Assembly (NCBI GenBank): GCA_030038435.1
Contig: JASHOY010000449.1
Coordinates: 1 to 35,764 of the forward strand
DNA from: Acidobacteriaceae bacterium
GTDB lineage: Bacteria > Acidobacteriota > Terriglobia > Terriglobales > Acidobacteriaceae
Direction: 5' to 3'
Length of the DNA: 35,764 nucleotides
The position numbers and the translations under genes are program-made. Of this stretch, positions 8,337 to 14,927 are shown in pieces. Within the stretch, counting starts at the first letter, position 1. Each line of letters opens with the position of its first letter. Under the pieces are notes generated by a model. It saw only the letters and a program-made list of their open reading frames with translations, was not told the origin of the DNA and did not search any database.

Positions 8337-8473
8337 CCGGCGCACCCAGGTTTCACCGCTCATTCCCCCACCATCGAGGTTGCCCCATCCTTCCGCGCAC
8401 TTTGCGGAAGGGTGGGCGGGCACAGACTTCTCTTGTGGAGAGGATATAGAATCTTCCAGTCGTGGCCAGGGCC
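8337..8473 (+). repeat. REP-array unit 4 (truncated at its left end)
   Basis: Hairpin arms at 8384-8396 and 8404-8416, loop GCACTTT, with one CCACCATCGAGG box. It ends with GATATAGAATCTTCCAGTC and GTGGCCAGG, closely matching the end of unit 1. Confidence 0.8.
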
Positions 8474-8655
8474 GGTTTGCGCACCCAAGTCTCACCGCTT
8501 GTTCCTCCACCATCGAGGGTGCCCCATCCTTCCGCGTTCCTTGCGGAAGGGTGGGCGGGCACAAACTGTCTCACCCGAAGGGTTCACCCCACCCATGTCA
8601 AGCCCCGCTGGTCCCAAACCATCCGTTATGCAACAGAAAACAAAGCATAAATATT
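8474..8655 (+). repeat. 182-bp perfect direct repeat, copy 1
   Basis: Identical base for base to 10306-10487 (offset 1832). The first half is a REP unit (hairpin arms 8523-8535 and 8543-8555, loop GTTCCTT). The second half is unique to this repeat (ACAAACTGTCTCACCC through CATAAATATT). Perfect identity suggests recent duplication or gene conversion. Confidence 0.95.
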
Positions 8656-8776
8656 AATAACCATCCCTTTTACACATGTCTAGCGTAGTTAACTAAAATA
8701 AGGGCTGGTTTTTGAAGGATTTGCGTGGGTCTTGGCAAAGAAAGAACCCCTTTGCCACACGAAGACCTGACCTACC

Positions 8777-9076
8777 CTATTCTGCCTGCAACCAGAAAGT
8801 TTCCTGCATGGGTAGGGTATCGTCACGCAAACCAAAATGAATCAAATGTAGCCGTGCGTCGGCTCTATGACCACATCCTCGGTAGAGGCAAATTGCCTCT
8901 TGGGGTTTGTACCCTCGTTGGCGAAGTATTTCTCGGAACGTGGCGATGTCAACGTTGGGCGCTATATCGTCTGCCCCAATCGGAACCACTATTTTGCACC
9001 GTTGGCAGATGGGTCCGTACTGCCTGCGAATGGGTTTTGCGGGGTCTGGTTTGGGCGCGGCTGGTTGATTTGTCAT
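8777..9076 (-). CDS. Small hypothetical protein with possible zinc ribbon
   Basis: A 99-aa ORF. Cys pairs in ICQRCK (24-27) and ICLYRGCGH (62-69) could form a zinc-binding ribbon. Otherwise it is unrecognised. It starts 20 bp from the divergent small gene at 9097 and lies between the two copies of the 182-bp repeat, so it belongs to the accessory segment. No strong ribosome-binding site is seen. It may be a cargo or orphan gene. An overlapping plus-strand ORF (8725-9078) lacks any such pattern and was not preferred. Confidence 0.45.
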   Translation of the reverse strand: MTNQPAAPKPDPAKPIRRQYGPICQRCKIVVPIGADDIAPNVDIATFREILRQRGYKPQEAICLYRGCGHRADARLHLIHFGLRDDTLPMQETFWLQAE

Positions 9077-9096
9077 AGCGGCACTAGAATACTCCC

Positions 9097-9279
9097 ATGC
9101 CCGATGAACTCAAGATAGATGGCGAGAAATTCGACCGCATACTAGGCCGGATGCTCAACACCAAACCGCTCTCGAAAGAGGATATTAGAGAGAAGATCAG
9201 GGCGGCAGGGAGAGCACGGAAAGCGGAAATGGATGAGAAAACCCGCGAATTTCTAAAGAAAAGAAAGCTAGATCGATAG
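9097..9279 (+). CDS. Small charged hypothetical protein, 60 aa
   Basis: A Lys/Arg/Glu-rich, probably helical peptide with the pattern KFDRILGRMLNTKPLSKEDI followed by a basic tail. Similar short proteins are scattered in Acidobacteria, often near toxin-like genes or mobile elements (recalled, not checked). TAGAAT lies just 7 nt upstream of the ATG, so a very short leader is possible. Its stop is 11 bp from that of the convergent gene at 9291. Function unknown. Confidence 0.5.
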   Translation: MPDELKIDGEKFDRILGRMLNTKPLSKEDIREKIRAAGRARKAEMDEKTREFLKKRKLDR

Positions 9280-9290
9280 TTAGTCCGAAA

Positions 9291-9599
9291 TCATTCGCTG
9301 CAAGGGGGAGGAAAGTTTGAAACTGATTTAATTTCGTGACCGCCATAAGCAGCAAACGGATCGGAGGCCGAAGGATTTGCGCCTTGGGCGCCCGCCAATC
9401 CCTGATCCAAGAGATTCTGCGAGGCTTTTGGGTCTTTAAGCGGGTTGCAGACCCGGCCAGTCGCGGGGTCCAGTAGGTACCAGCTTTCCCCAAACCGCTC
9501 GTAGTGCTTCGCGGGAAACTGGCGACCTGTCAACAGACCGCCTACGAATCCCAACCCTAGACTCCCCACCACCACGACAACCAAAACCCAAGTTTTCAT
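9291..9599 (-). CDS. Small membrane-anchored or secreted hypothetical protein
   Basis: 102 aa. Residues 4-25 form a hydrophobic signal-anchor (VLVVVVVGSLGLGFVGGLL), followed by a polar domain with YLLDPATGRVCNP, a phrase common in small bacterial proteins that describe a run-specific residue, but no known domain. An excellent purine-rich ribosome-binding site (GGAAGGGGGG) lies 4 nt upstream of the ATG. The strong translation signal and hydrophobic N-terminus support a real gene. Function unknown. Confidence 0.6.
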   Translation of the reverse strand: MKTWVLVVVVVGSLGLGFVGGLLTGRQFPAKHYERFGESWYLLDPATGRVCNPLKDPKASQNLLDQGLAGAQGANPSASDPFAAYGGHEIKSVSNFPPPCSE

Positions 9600-9634
9600 T
9601 CAGCCCCCCTTCCTCAATACGACTGTCTAAGCTG

Positions 9635-9856
9635 TCTGAATAATGGACGGGATAATTGCACCCGGCTTGCGCCGGGGTTTTCCTAGTGATAGCTCAGTTT
9701 GATTTTTATGGAGAATCTCAGCTTTCGCAGGATCACCACAAGAATCGTTCCGAGCCCCGTAAGTACAGTCATAATTTCGACCTTTGGTTTGGTAGTAGCA
9801 CTCTGCCTTACGCGCGGAGTCTCCGAAAGAAACTGTACCACCGTCCATTATTCGGA
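9635..9856. mobile_element. 222-bp segment bounded by 16-bp inverted repeats
   Basis: TCTGAATAATGGACGG at 9635-9650 and CCGTCCATTATTCGGA at 9841-9856 are inverted repeats matching at 15 of 16 positions. The right copy sits 4 bp past the stop codon of the IS1595 transposase remnant, where an insertion-sequence terminus is expected. The segment may be a small MITE sharing ends with that family, or two leftover IS ends. It encloses a perfect hairpin (CCCGGC-TTGC-GCCGGG, 9661-9676) followed by GTTTTCC, which is terminator-like on the plus strand. ORFs inside (9656-9889 plus, 9627-9848 minus) have no recognisable product. No target-site duplication was found. Confidence 0.45.
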
Positions 9857-9860
9857 CGAA

Positions 9861-10256
9861 CTAAAACGGCCCTAGTTCGTCCTCTTTAGATTTTCCGGTC
9901 AGCTCCCTATAGGGCAACGGATTGGCCGTAAGCATATTGCTCAGAGCCATCTGGAAAATCCACGGCTGCAATTTACGCCGATTATATCGCCAGCAAAACT
10001 CACGCAAATAGCGATCCATGTGTTCTTTACTCAGCCAATGGTATTGGCCGATAACGCCGCGCTTGAACAAGGCAAAGGCATTTTCCACGGTCTGAGTGCT
10101 GGTCCAATTCTTGTCCCTCAATTCCTCTTTGTGTGATACCCGCCTGTGTTTATCTTTGGGGATGGCATAGGCATACGTTTCCAGTTGATCCGTGACCACC
10201 CGAAAGGTATCGGGGTCCAACTTGGCCTTGATAACCGGCACGATAGCGGCACTGGC
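9861..10256 (-). pseudogene. IS1595 (ISXO2-like) transposase remnant, C-terminal part
   Basis: The translated segment carries the C-terminal third of an ISXO2-like DDE transposase: VSHKEELRDKNWTSTQTVENAFALFKRGVIGQYHWLSKEHMDRYLREFCWRYN. The TVEN/FALFKRG region includes the final acidic residue of the catalytic triad. The N-terminal zinc ribbon and earlier catalytic residues are missing. Upstream of about 10256 the reading frame continues only through REP repeat sequence, so the gene was truncated by the repeat or by a deletion at its edge. The natural stop at 9861 is intact. It is not expected to be active. Confidence 0.85.
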
Positions 10257-10305
10257 GGGTGGCGCACCCCATTTCACCGCTCGTTCGCCCGCCATTGATG
10301 GCGGC

Positions 10306-10487
10306 GGTTTGCGCACCCAAGTCTCACCGCTTGTTCCTCCACCATCGAGGGTGCCCCATCCTTCCGCGTTCCTTGCGGAAGGGTGGGCGGGCACAAACTG
10401 TCTCACCCGAAGGGTTCACCCCACCCATGTCAAGCCCCGCTGGTCCCAAACCATCCGTTATGCAACAGAAAACAAAGCATAAATATT
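10306..10487 (+). repeat. 182-bp perfect direct repeat, copy 2
   Basis: Identical to 8474-8655. REP hairpin at about 10355-10387. It is flanked on the left by a further short REP-like piece (about 10253-10305, with GCGGGTGGCGCACCCC and CACCGCTCGTTC) that abuts the truncated IS1595 gene. To the right, 10488-10722 has no recognisable gene. Confidence 0.95.
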
Positions 10488-10722
10488 TTTCCCATTCTTT
10501 GCCGATTAATTCCCCGTCCGGCGGACAATAGAAGACATACTTCCAAACCAGCAGAATCCGCGCCGGCTGGCGGCGCTGCTGCACCTCTATCCCTGTGCGC
10601 CATCGCCCGGCGGCTTCTCCAACCGTGAAGCCGTCCAGCCATGCCCCGCCCGATGCCTGGATTCGCAGCAGAATCACCCGCGGCCGCCGCGGAGATGCTC
10701 TGCGCGCAAGGAGACTCAATCG

Positions 10723-11079
10723 ATGCCCAATGTCACCATCAAATTACCCGCTGAAACCTACCGCAAAGCGCGCATCTGGGCCGTGAACAACGAAACGTCG
10801 CTTTCCCGGGCCTTTCGCCTTTTCCTCGAAGCGCTGCCCAGCTTTTCCGCAATCAGGTTGCGGGAGGTCCATATCGAGCCCAGATCAACGCCGCGCCCGC
10901 CGCAAAAGCGCCATTGCATTCCGCTCCATCAGACCGCAAAAACTATTGAAAATCCCCCTCCCCCCAATTTGAGACTGTGCAACTGTGCAGTATTGAATCC
11001 AAATCACTTAGGGCCCATTCTGGCACAGTCGCACAGTCTCCGTGCTGCCCCTCAGAACTGGTACGAAATGGTGCCGTAA
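10723..11079 (+). pseudogene. Ribbon-helix-helix antitoxin-like N-terminus with aberrant tail
   Basis: The first about 45 residues (MPNVTIKLPAETYRKARIWA... to LFLEALP) look like the beta-strand and two helices of a small RHH/CopG-type antitoxin. The start is well defined, with AAGGAG 9 nt upstream. After about residue 45 the sequence becomes Pro/Cys/His-rich and low in structure, passes through an 18-bp inverted repeat, and ends inside the 3' end of the TonB receptor gene on the other strand. The natural C-terminus was therefore probably lost. No PIN-domain or other toxin gene follows. This is an orphan antitoxin or a decayed toxin-antitoxin locus. Confidence 0.55.
10971..11040. repeat. 18-bp near-perfect inverted repeat beside the receptor stop codon
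   Basis: GAGACTGTGCAACTGTGC (10971-10988) pairs with 11023-11040, whose reverse complement differs at one position. Each arm itself contains two copies of ACTGTGC. The loop is 34 nt. It begins 11 nt downstream of the receptor stop codon (minus strand), so it may terminate or stabilise that mRNA. There is no T-run directly after it; the next bases on the minus strand are AT-rich, then G-rich. Confidence 0.7.
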
Positions 11080-13808
11080 ACCGATCGTGGCGCCCCCGGA
11101 TACGCATTGATATACCCGCTCACATTAGGGTTCAAGGCCGAAAAATAGCCGCCGCTGGAGATGTATTCATATTCGTCGTACTCGGAATTCGCGAGATTCA
11201 TGATATCTACCCTCAGATTGAGAGACTGCTTTTCGAAAAAGGTGATGGGAGCGTTAAAGGAGAGATTTGCGACCGTATAGGACGGCATAGTCTGCGTGGT
11301 TGGAGCGCCGGTATTGTTCGACCAAAGATGCTGTGAGCCGTTCGACTCCACCCAGAAGCGCGGCTCCACGATAGTCCGGTTGTGGTACTGAATGCCGTAG
11401 TACATACCCGTATTCAAGGTGTAGTTGGGGACATAGGATACAGGCAGGCCGTTGTAATACGCGCATCCCAGAGCAAGCCCGGCGGTGTTAGAGCTCGAGC
11501 CGCATTCAGCCAGGGGACCACCGGTGACGAAGGTTGTGAAGTTTGACGCTTCACCGGCCAGATTCAGGAAGAAATGGATATTGCTGCGGGGATCGGCGTC
11601 AAAGAACGCGTCTACGCCATGGTAGGTGGAGCTGCCCCCGCTGGTTTCTTCAATGCCGGTTGCAGTTTCAACGTCAATCTCCTGGTTGGTGTAGTCGTTG
11701 TGAAAGTAGTCGACCCCGGCGATGAAGTTTCTCAGTCCGGGCGCGTGCATGAAGTGAACCTTGACGCCGATTTGACCATAGGCGCCCTCCGCCAGTTGGT
11801 AGTAGGCCGGGTTCACTGACTGGAACTGGCCGCCGCCGCCGCCCAACTCGGGGGAGCGATAGGTGGTGTCGTAGCCGCCGTAAATCGTCAGCCAATTCTT
11901 GGGCAGGACAGACGCGTCAATGCCGGGCTCGACGGCCGAGCGGCTCTCGTGCGCTCCGCAGAGGGATCCCTGGTCCTTGGCTTTGTCGCCGCCGTCCGTG
12001 GTGGCCACGGGATCTCCGAAAATGTTGTAGTAAGGGTCGGATGTATTGCTGCCCGTCTGCGGATACAGCGAGCAGTGGGTCTCATAGACAGGAGAGTTCG
12101 ACGCGACTACAGCGCCACTGGAGTTCTGGTAGAAGTAAGTGCTGGGGGCGAAGGTGAAGTCGCGCTGCGCCTGATCGCTATAGCTGGTTCTGAACCCGTC
12201 CACGCGCACACTGGGAATGACGTGCACTCGCGCCACCGGGTGAATATCGTCCTGTGCGAAGAAGGTCACGTTGTCCTGCTGGAAATAGCCCGAACGGAAC
12301 TTTGAGCCGGAACCGACAATCTGCTCGGCGCCGCTTCCTCCATTTGCAGGGTTATAGAAGAGGTTGTGCGGATTATAGGACTCGGTAATCAGATAACCGC
12401 CGAAACTGACCGTGTTGTAAGGGAAGACCTGGGAAAACGAGATCTGGTCGCCAAAGATGTTGCTGTGCGGGTTGTTCCATTCGTCCACCTGGTCGCCGCC
12501 GGCAAGAGCATCCTCGTTGCGGCGGTGAAAACGTCGAATGTGGTTGTACCACGCCGAATTCTCGAGTGTGCTGGTATGGCTCAAAAACATTCTCTGGCGC
12601 GCATAGGCCAGGAACATTTCGTTGGTGTCGTACTTGTTGTAATCCGCGTAGGGCAGGGAGCTATAGAAACCGCTGCTTGCCTGGCTGAAGTGAATGCCGC
12701 TCACTGGTTCCACCAGGCCCACATCGGTGGTGGGAATCACCGTGGGGCGATAACCGCCGCCTTTCGAGTAAAGGACGCCGAAGGCAAGACTTCCCGCCGA
12801 GAATGTCCTGACGGTCTTGCCGTAGACTGACCCGCTCTGGCTGTGGTTGCCGAAGCCGTCCGGAGCGACGCGAAAACTGTCGCCGCGTCCCATGCCGCCG
12901 CCCAACACAGTGCCCCACCCTTTGAACGTGCCGGTGTTACCCACGAATGCGAAGTTCTGCTGGCCGTAAGGGCCATCAGTGAGAGCAACGGCAAGGTGAC
13001 GATCCACGGTGGGCTGAATGGGAGTGAACTCCACTCGCCCGCCGATGTCGAAGTAGCCACGGTTCGCCGCTTCTCCGGGGCCATATGTGGTTTCTACGTC
13101 CTGAATGACCAAGTTCTGCGGCATGGTGGCGGATTGCCACAGGCCAGTGGCCGGGTCCGCGACAGGAATGCCGTCATAGGTAACGCCGAGCGAACCCGCG
13201 CCGATGAAGCTCGTCGCTTCGCCTGCCCATCCCTGCTGCAGTCCGTTCATAATCACCGTAAACTTTGTTGCGCCGGTCTCGCCATAGCCCACCACGTTTG
13301 TGCCGGGCGTGTAGGCGAGCATCTGGGCTCCGCCGGCAAGTGGTCCCGCGGCGTCCAACTGCTTGCGATCGAGCACGCGAACCGTCTCCGGCATCAGCAT
13401 CACATCTTCGCGGGTGGGCACGGGCGTGGCCTCGGGGTCGATGGTGCCGCGAACGATCACACTCGACGCCAGCGCCGCGACCTTCAGGGTGGCGTTGACT
13501 GTCGCCTGCGTCGCCGGCGATATCTGCTCGCTGAAGGAGTCGAATCCCGACTTTTGAATGACAATCACCTGGGGGTCATGGGTGGGTACGTCGTTGAACG
13601 CAAACGTTCCGCTTGCGCCCGTTGTGGTGTTGATGGTTCTGCTTGTCGTCAAATCGGTGAGGGAAACAGCCGCATTAGGAATTGCAGCGCCCGATGCGTC
13701 TACTGCTTTGCCCTTGACCGCCGTGCCACTCTGGGCATTGCCCATATTGCCTGCTGTCAGCGCCAAACAGACCGCCAAAACATACGCCAATACTGGATAT
13801 TTCTTCAT
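11052..13808 (-). CDS. TonB-dependent outer-membrane receptor
   Basis: A 918-aa outer-membrane transporter. A signal peptide (1-25, ending NAQ) is followed by a carboxypeptidase-regulatory-like beta-sandwich (about 28-110, GTAVKGKAVDASGAAIPNAAVSL), a plug domain (about 145-270, with YTPGTNVVGYGE and IQDVETTYGPG) and a 22-strand-type barrel. It ends in the aromatic residue expected of a barrel (GTISYQF). A TYRSPELGGGGG segment resembles siderophore or cobalamin receptor barrels, but the substrate cannot be read from the sequence; a sugar oligomer or metal complex is possible. The start is certain because GAGGAGGAG lies 2 nt from the ATG at 13808. No TonB, ABC transporter or regulator lies next to it. 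The nearest functional neighbour is the Tat-exported GH-like protein about 1.1 kb upstream on the same strand. Confidence 0.92.
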   Translation of the reverse strand: MKKYPVLAYVLAVCLALTAGNMGNAQSGTAVKGKAVDASGAAIPNAAVSLTDLTTSRTINTTTGASGTFAFNDVPTHDPQVIVIQKSGFDSFSEQISPATQATVNATLKVAALASSVIVRGTIDPEATPVPTREDVMLMPETVRVLDRKQLDAAGPLAGGAQMLAYTPGTNVVGYGETGATKFTVIMNGLQQGWAGEATSFIGAGSLGVTYDGIPVADPATGLWQSATMPQNLVIQDVETTYGPGEAANRGYFDIGGRVEFTPIQPTVDRHLAVALTDGPYGQQNFAFVGNTGTFKGWGTVLGGGMGRGDSFRVAPDGFGNHSQSGSVYGKTVRTFSAGSLAFGVLYSKGGGYRPTVIPTTDVGLVEPVSGIHFSQASSGFYSSLPYADYNKYDTNEMFLAYARQRMFLSHTSTLENSAWYNHIRRFHRRNEDALAGGDQVDEWNNPHSNIFGDQISFSQVFPYNTVSFGGYLITESYNPHNLFYNPANGGSGAEQIVGSGSKFRSGYFQQDNVTFFAQDDIHPVARVHVIPSVRVDGFRTSYSDQAQRDFTFAPSTYFYQNSSGAVVASNSPVYETHCSLYPQTGSNTSDPYYNIFGDPVATTDGGDKAKDQGSLCGAHESRSAVEPGIDASVLPKNWLTIYGGYDTTYRSPELGGGGGQFQSVNPAYYQLAEGAYGQIGVKVHFMHAPGLRNFIAGVDYFHNDYTNQEIDVETATGIEETSGGSSTYHGVDAFFDADPRSNIHFFLNLAGEASNFTTFVTGGPLAECGSSSNTAGLALGCAYYNGLPVSYVPNYTLNTGMYYGIQYHNRTIVEPRFWVESNGSQHLWSNNTGAPTTQTMPSYTVANLSFNAPITFFEKQSLNLRVDIMNLANSEYDEYEYISSGGYFSALNPNVSGYINAYPGAPRSVYGTISYQF

Positions 13809-14080
13809 ATCTCCTCCTCGTGCGAATCCGCAAGCATGCAACTGCCGAAACACAGGGGAAGCACCACGGCAGTGCTTGAGGAACTCGCCGATCTGTCAAG
13901 GTTGTCGAGCTGGGTAGAAGAGGTGTGGCTCAATCTTCCGATGTCAACAGCCAGATGCAGAATGAGAAATGACCCATTCGCCGGCATAACATTCATGCCG
14001 ATCCGCCACAACAAAGCAGCAAACTCTAACCCAGCCCCGGTGGATTTCATCAGGTTCTGGTGTTCTTGAATGGGAACTTT

Positions 14081-14458
14081 TTATGCGAGCGGTGGAGGAC
14101 GGATATAGGATCGTTCACTGACACCATGCTTGGTCAAAGGCTCCCGCCCAACCGACAAGAGAAAACTCTCGTCCTGCGCCAGCTTGGGATCGTTGGGTGC
14201 AGCAAAGAAGTGCAGCCGTGTAGCCCTCACCGCGGCCACCAGAGCGGAGTGAGCAATGGCACTCTGAGGACAAAACCACTTGTCGCTGTCTGACAGGATT
14301 TTTGCCGGGACGATCGAACTCGAATAGAGCGTCTTGCCCTGGTCCAGGAAAATGAGCAGGCGCTTGTACTGTACACCCCAATTGACCAGCATCAGCATCA
14401 ACGCCAGTGGGCCAAGGGGAATTCGAGTATGGGGTCCAGAGTTTCGACGGCAGAGCAT
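14081..14458 (-). CDS. Doubtful hypothetical protein, 125 aa
   Basis: The N-terminus has a hydrophobic stretch (IPLGPLALMLMLVNWG) followed by VQYKRLLIFLDQGKTLYSSSIVPAKILSDSDKW, which resembles short secreted or membrane-anchored hypotheticals seen in Acidobacteria (recalled, not checked). The middle (SAIAHSALVAAVRATRLHFFAAP) is Ala-rich. The ribosome-binding site is weak (GAGG 14 nt upstream) and an overlapping ORF (14115-14489) competes. It may be a real small gene or a fragment. Confidence 0.35.
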   Translation of the reverse strand: MLCRRNSGPHTRIPLGPLALMLMLVNWGVQYKRLLIFLDQGKTLYSSSIVPAKILSDSDKWFCPQSAIAHSALVAAVRATRLHFFAAPNDPKLAQDESFLLSVGREPLTKHGVSERSYIRPPPLA

Positions 14459-14590
14459 CGGCAGGTGGGATCCTCGCGGGGACGTGCAAAGAAGCTCTCG
14501 GTCTGATTCAAAACCGGAATTGAGAACGTGTGTTTAATCTGCAGTTAAAGTCAGATGAATTCGACGGCCTGGGCGAATGCCGGCGGGGCT

Positions 14591-14693
14591 TAACAGTTTC
14601 CTGAAAAACTCAATGAAACAGGCTTTGTAACAAGGGCACGGCTTCAGCGGGGCCGCAAGGTTCGCAAAATGAGGGGGGCTTTTAGCCCTGCCA
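14591..14693 (+). repeat. Dispersed intergenic repeat, copy B
   Basis: Inverted relative to copy A at 3125-3228. The two align along their full length with a nearly identical core. Within it, GGGCTTTTAGCCC can fold as a 5-bp stem with a 3-nt loop. The nearest genes are unrelated to those next to copy A. Confidence 0.75.
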
Positions 14694-14927
14694 AGCCCGC
14701 TTCCCACGCTTTTGCTTGCTATTCGGACTTTTTCCGCGGCCTGGTAAGCGCATCAGCGCGACAGCGGCTTCGAAGCGGTTGCCGCGAAGGATCGATCGGT
14801 TCTACGCGCTAAGTCCAGGGCAAAGCCGCCATCCGGAAATCACTGTTTCCACCTGAACGGGTCTTTGGCATCGCCGGAAATCCAAACCTCGTCGGCCTTC
14901 GCTGTCAGCGGGCAGTTCCGGCTCGCG

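Larger units (their letters stand above)
13809..14927. other. 1.1-kb gap with one doubtful ORF and a dispersed repeat
   Basis: This region separates two minus-strand genes. It contains the receptor leader, the doubtful ORF at 14081-14458, and copy B of the dispersed repeat (14591-14693). A riboswitch or operator upstream of the receptor was looked for and not found. Base composition is lower in GC than the flanking genes, consistent with non-coding or decayed DNA. Confidence 0.55.

Noticed and set aside
8725..9078. 117-aa plus-strand ORF in the accessory segment
   Set aside because: No ribosome-binding site and no protein-like pattern; the opposite strand encodes a more plausible small protein with paired cysteines.
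10324..10719. 131-aa minus-strand ORF over the second 182-bp repeat
   Set aside because: Half of it is repeat DNA, and the remainder matches no family that I recognise.
13894..13899. TTGACA on the minus strand upstream of the TonB receptor, as a -35 box
   Set aside because: No TATAAT-like sequence lies 16-18 bp downstream.
13809..14060. Possible riboswitch in the receptor leader (thiamine or cobalamin type)
   Set aside because: Short similarity to a thiamine-box phrase only; the remaining conserved elements and the fold are missing.
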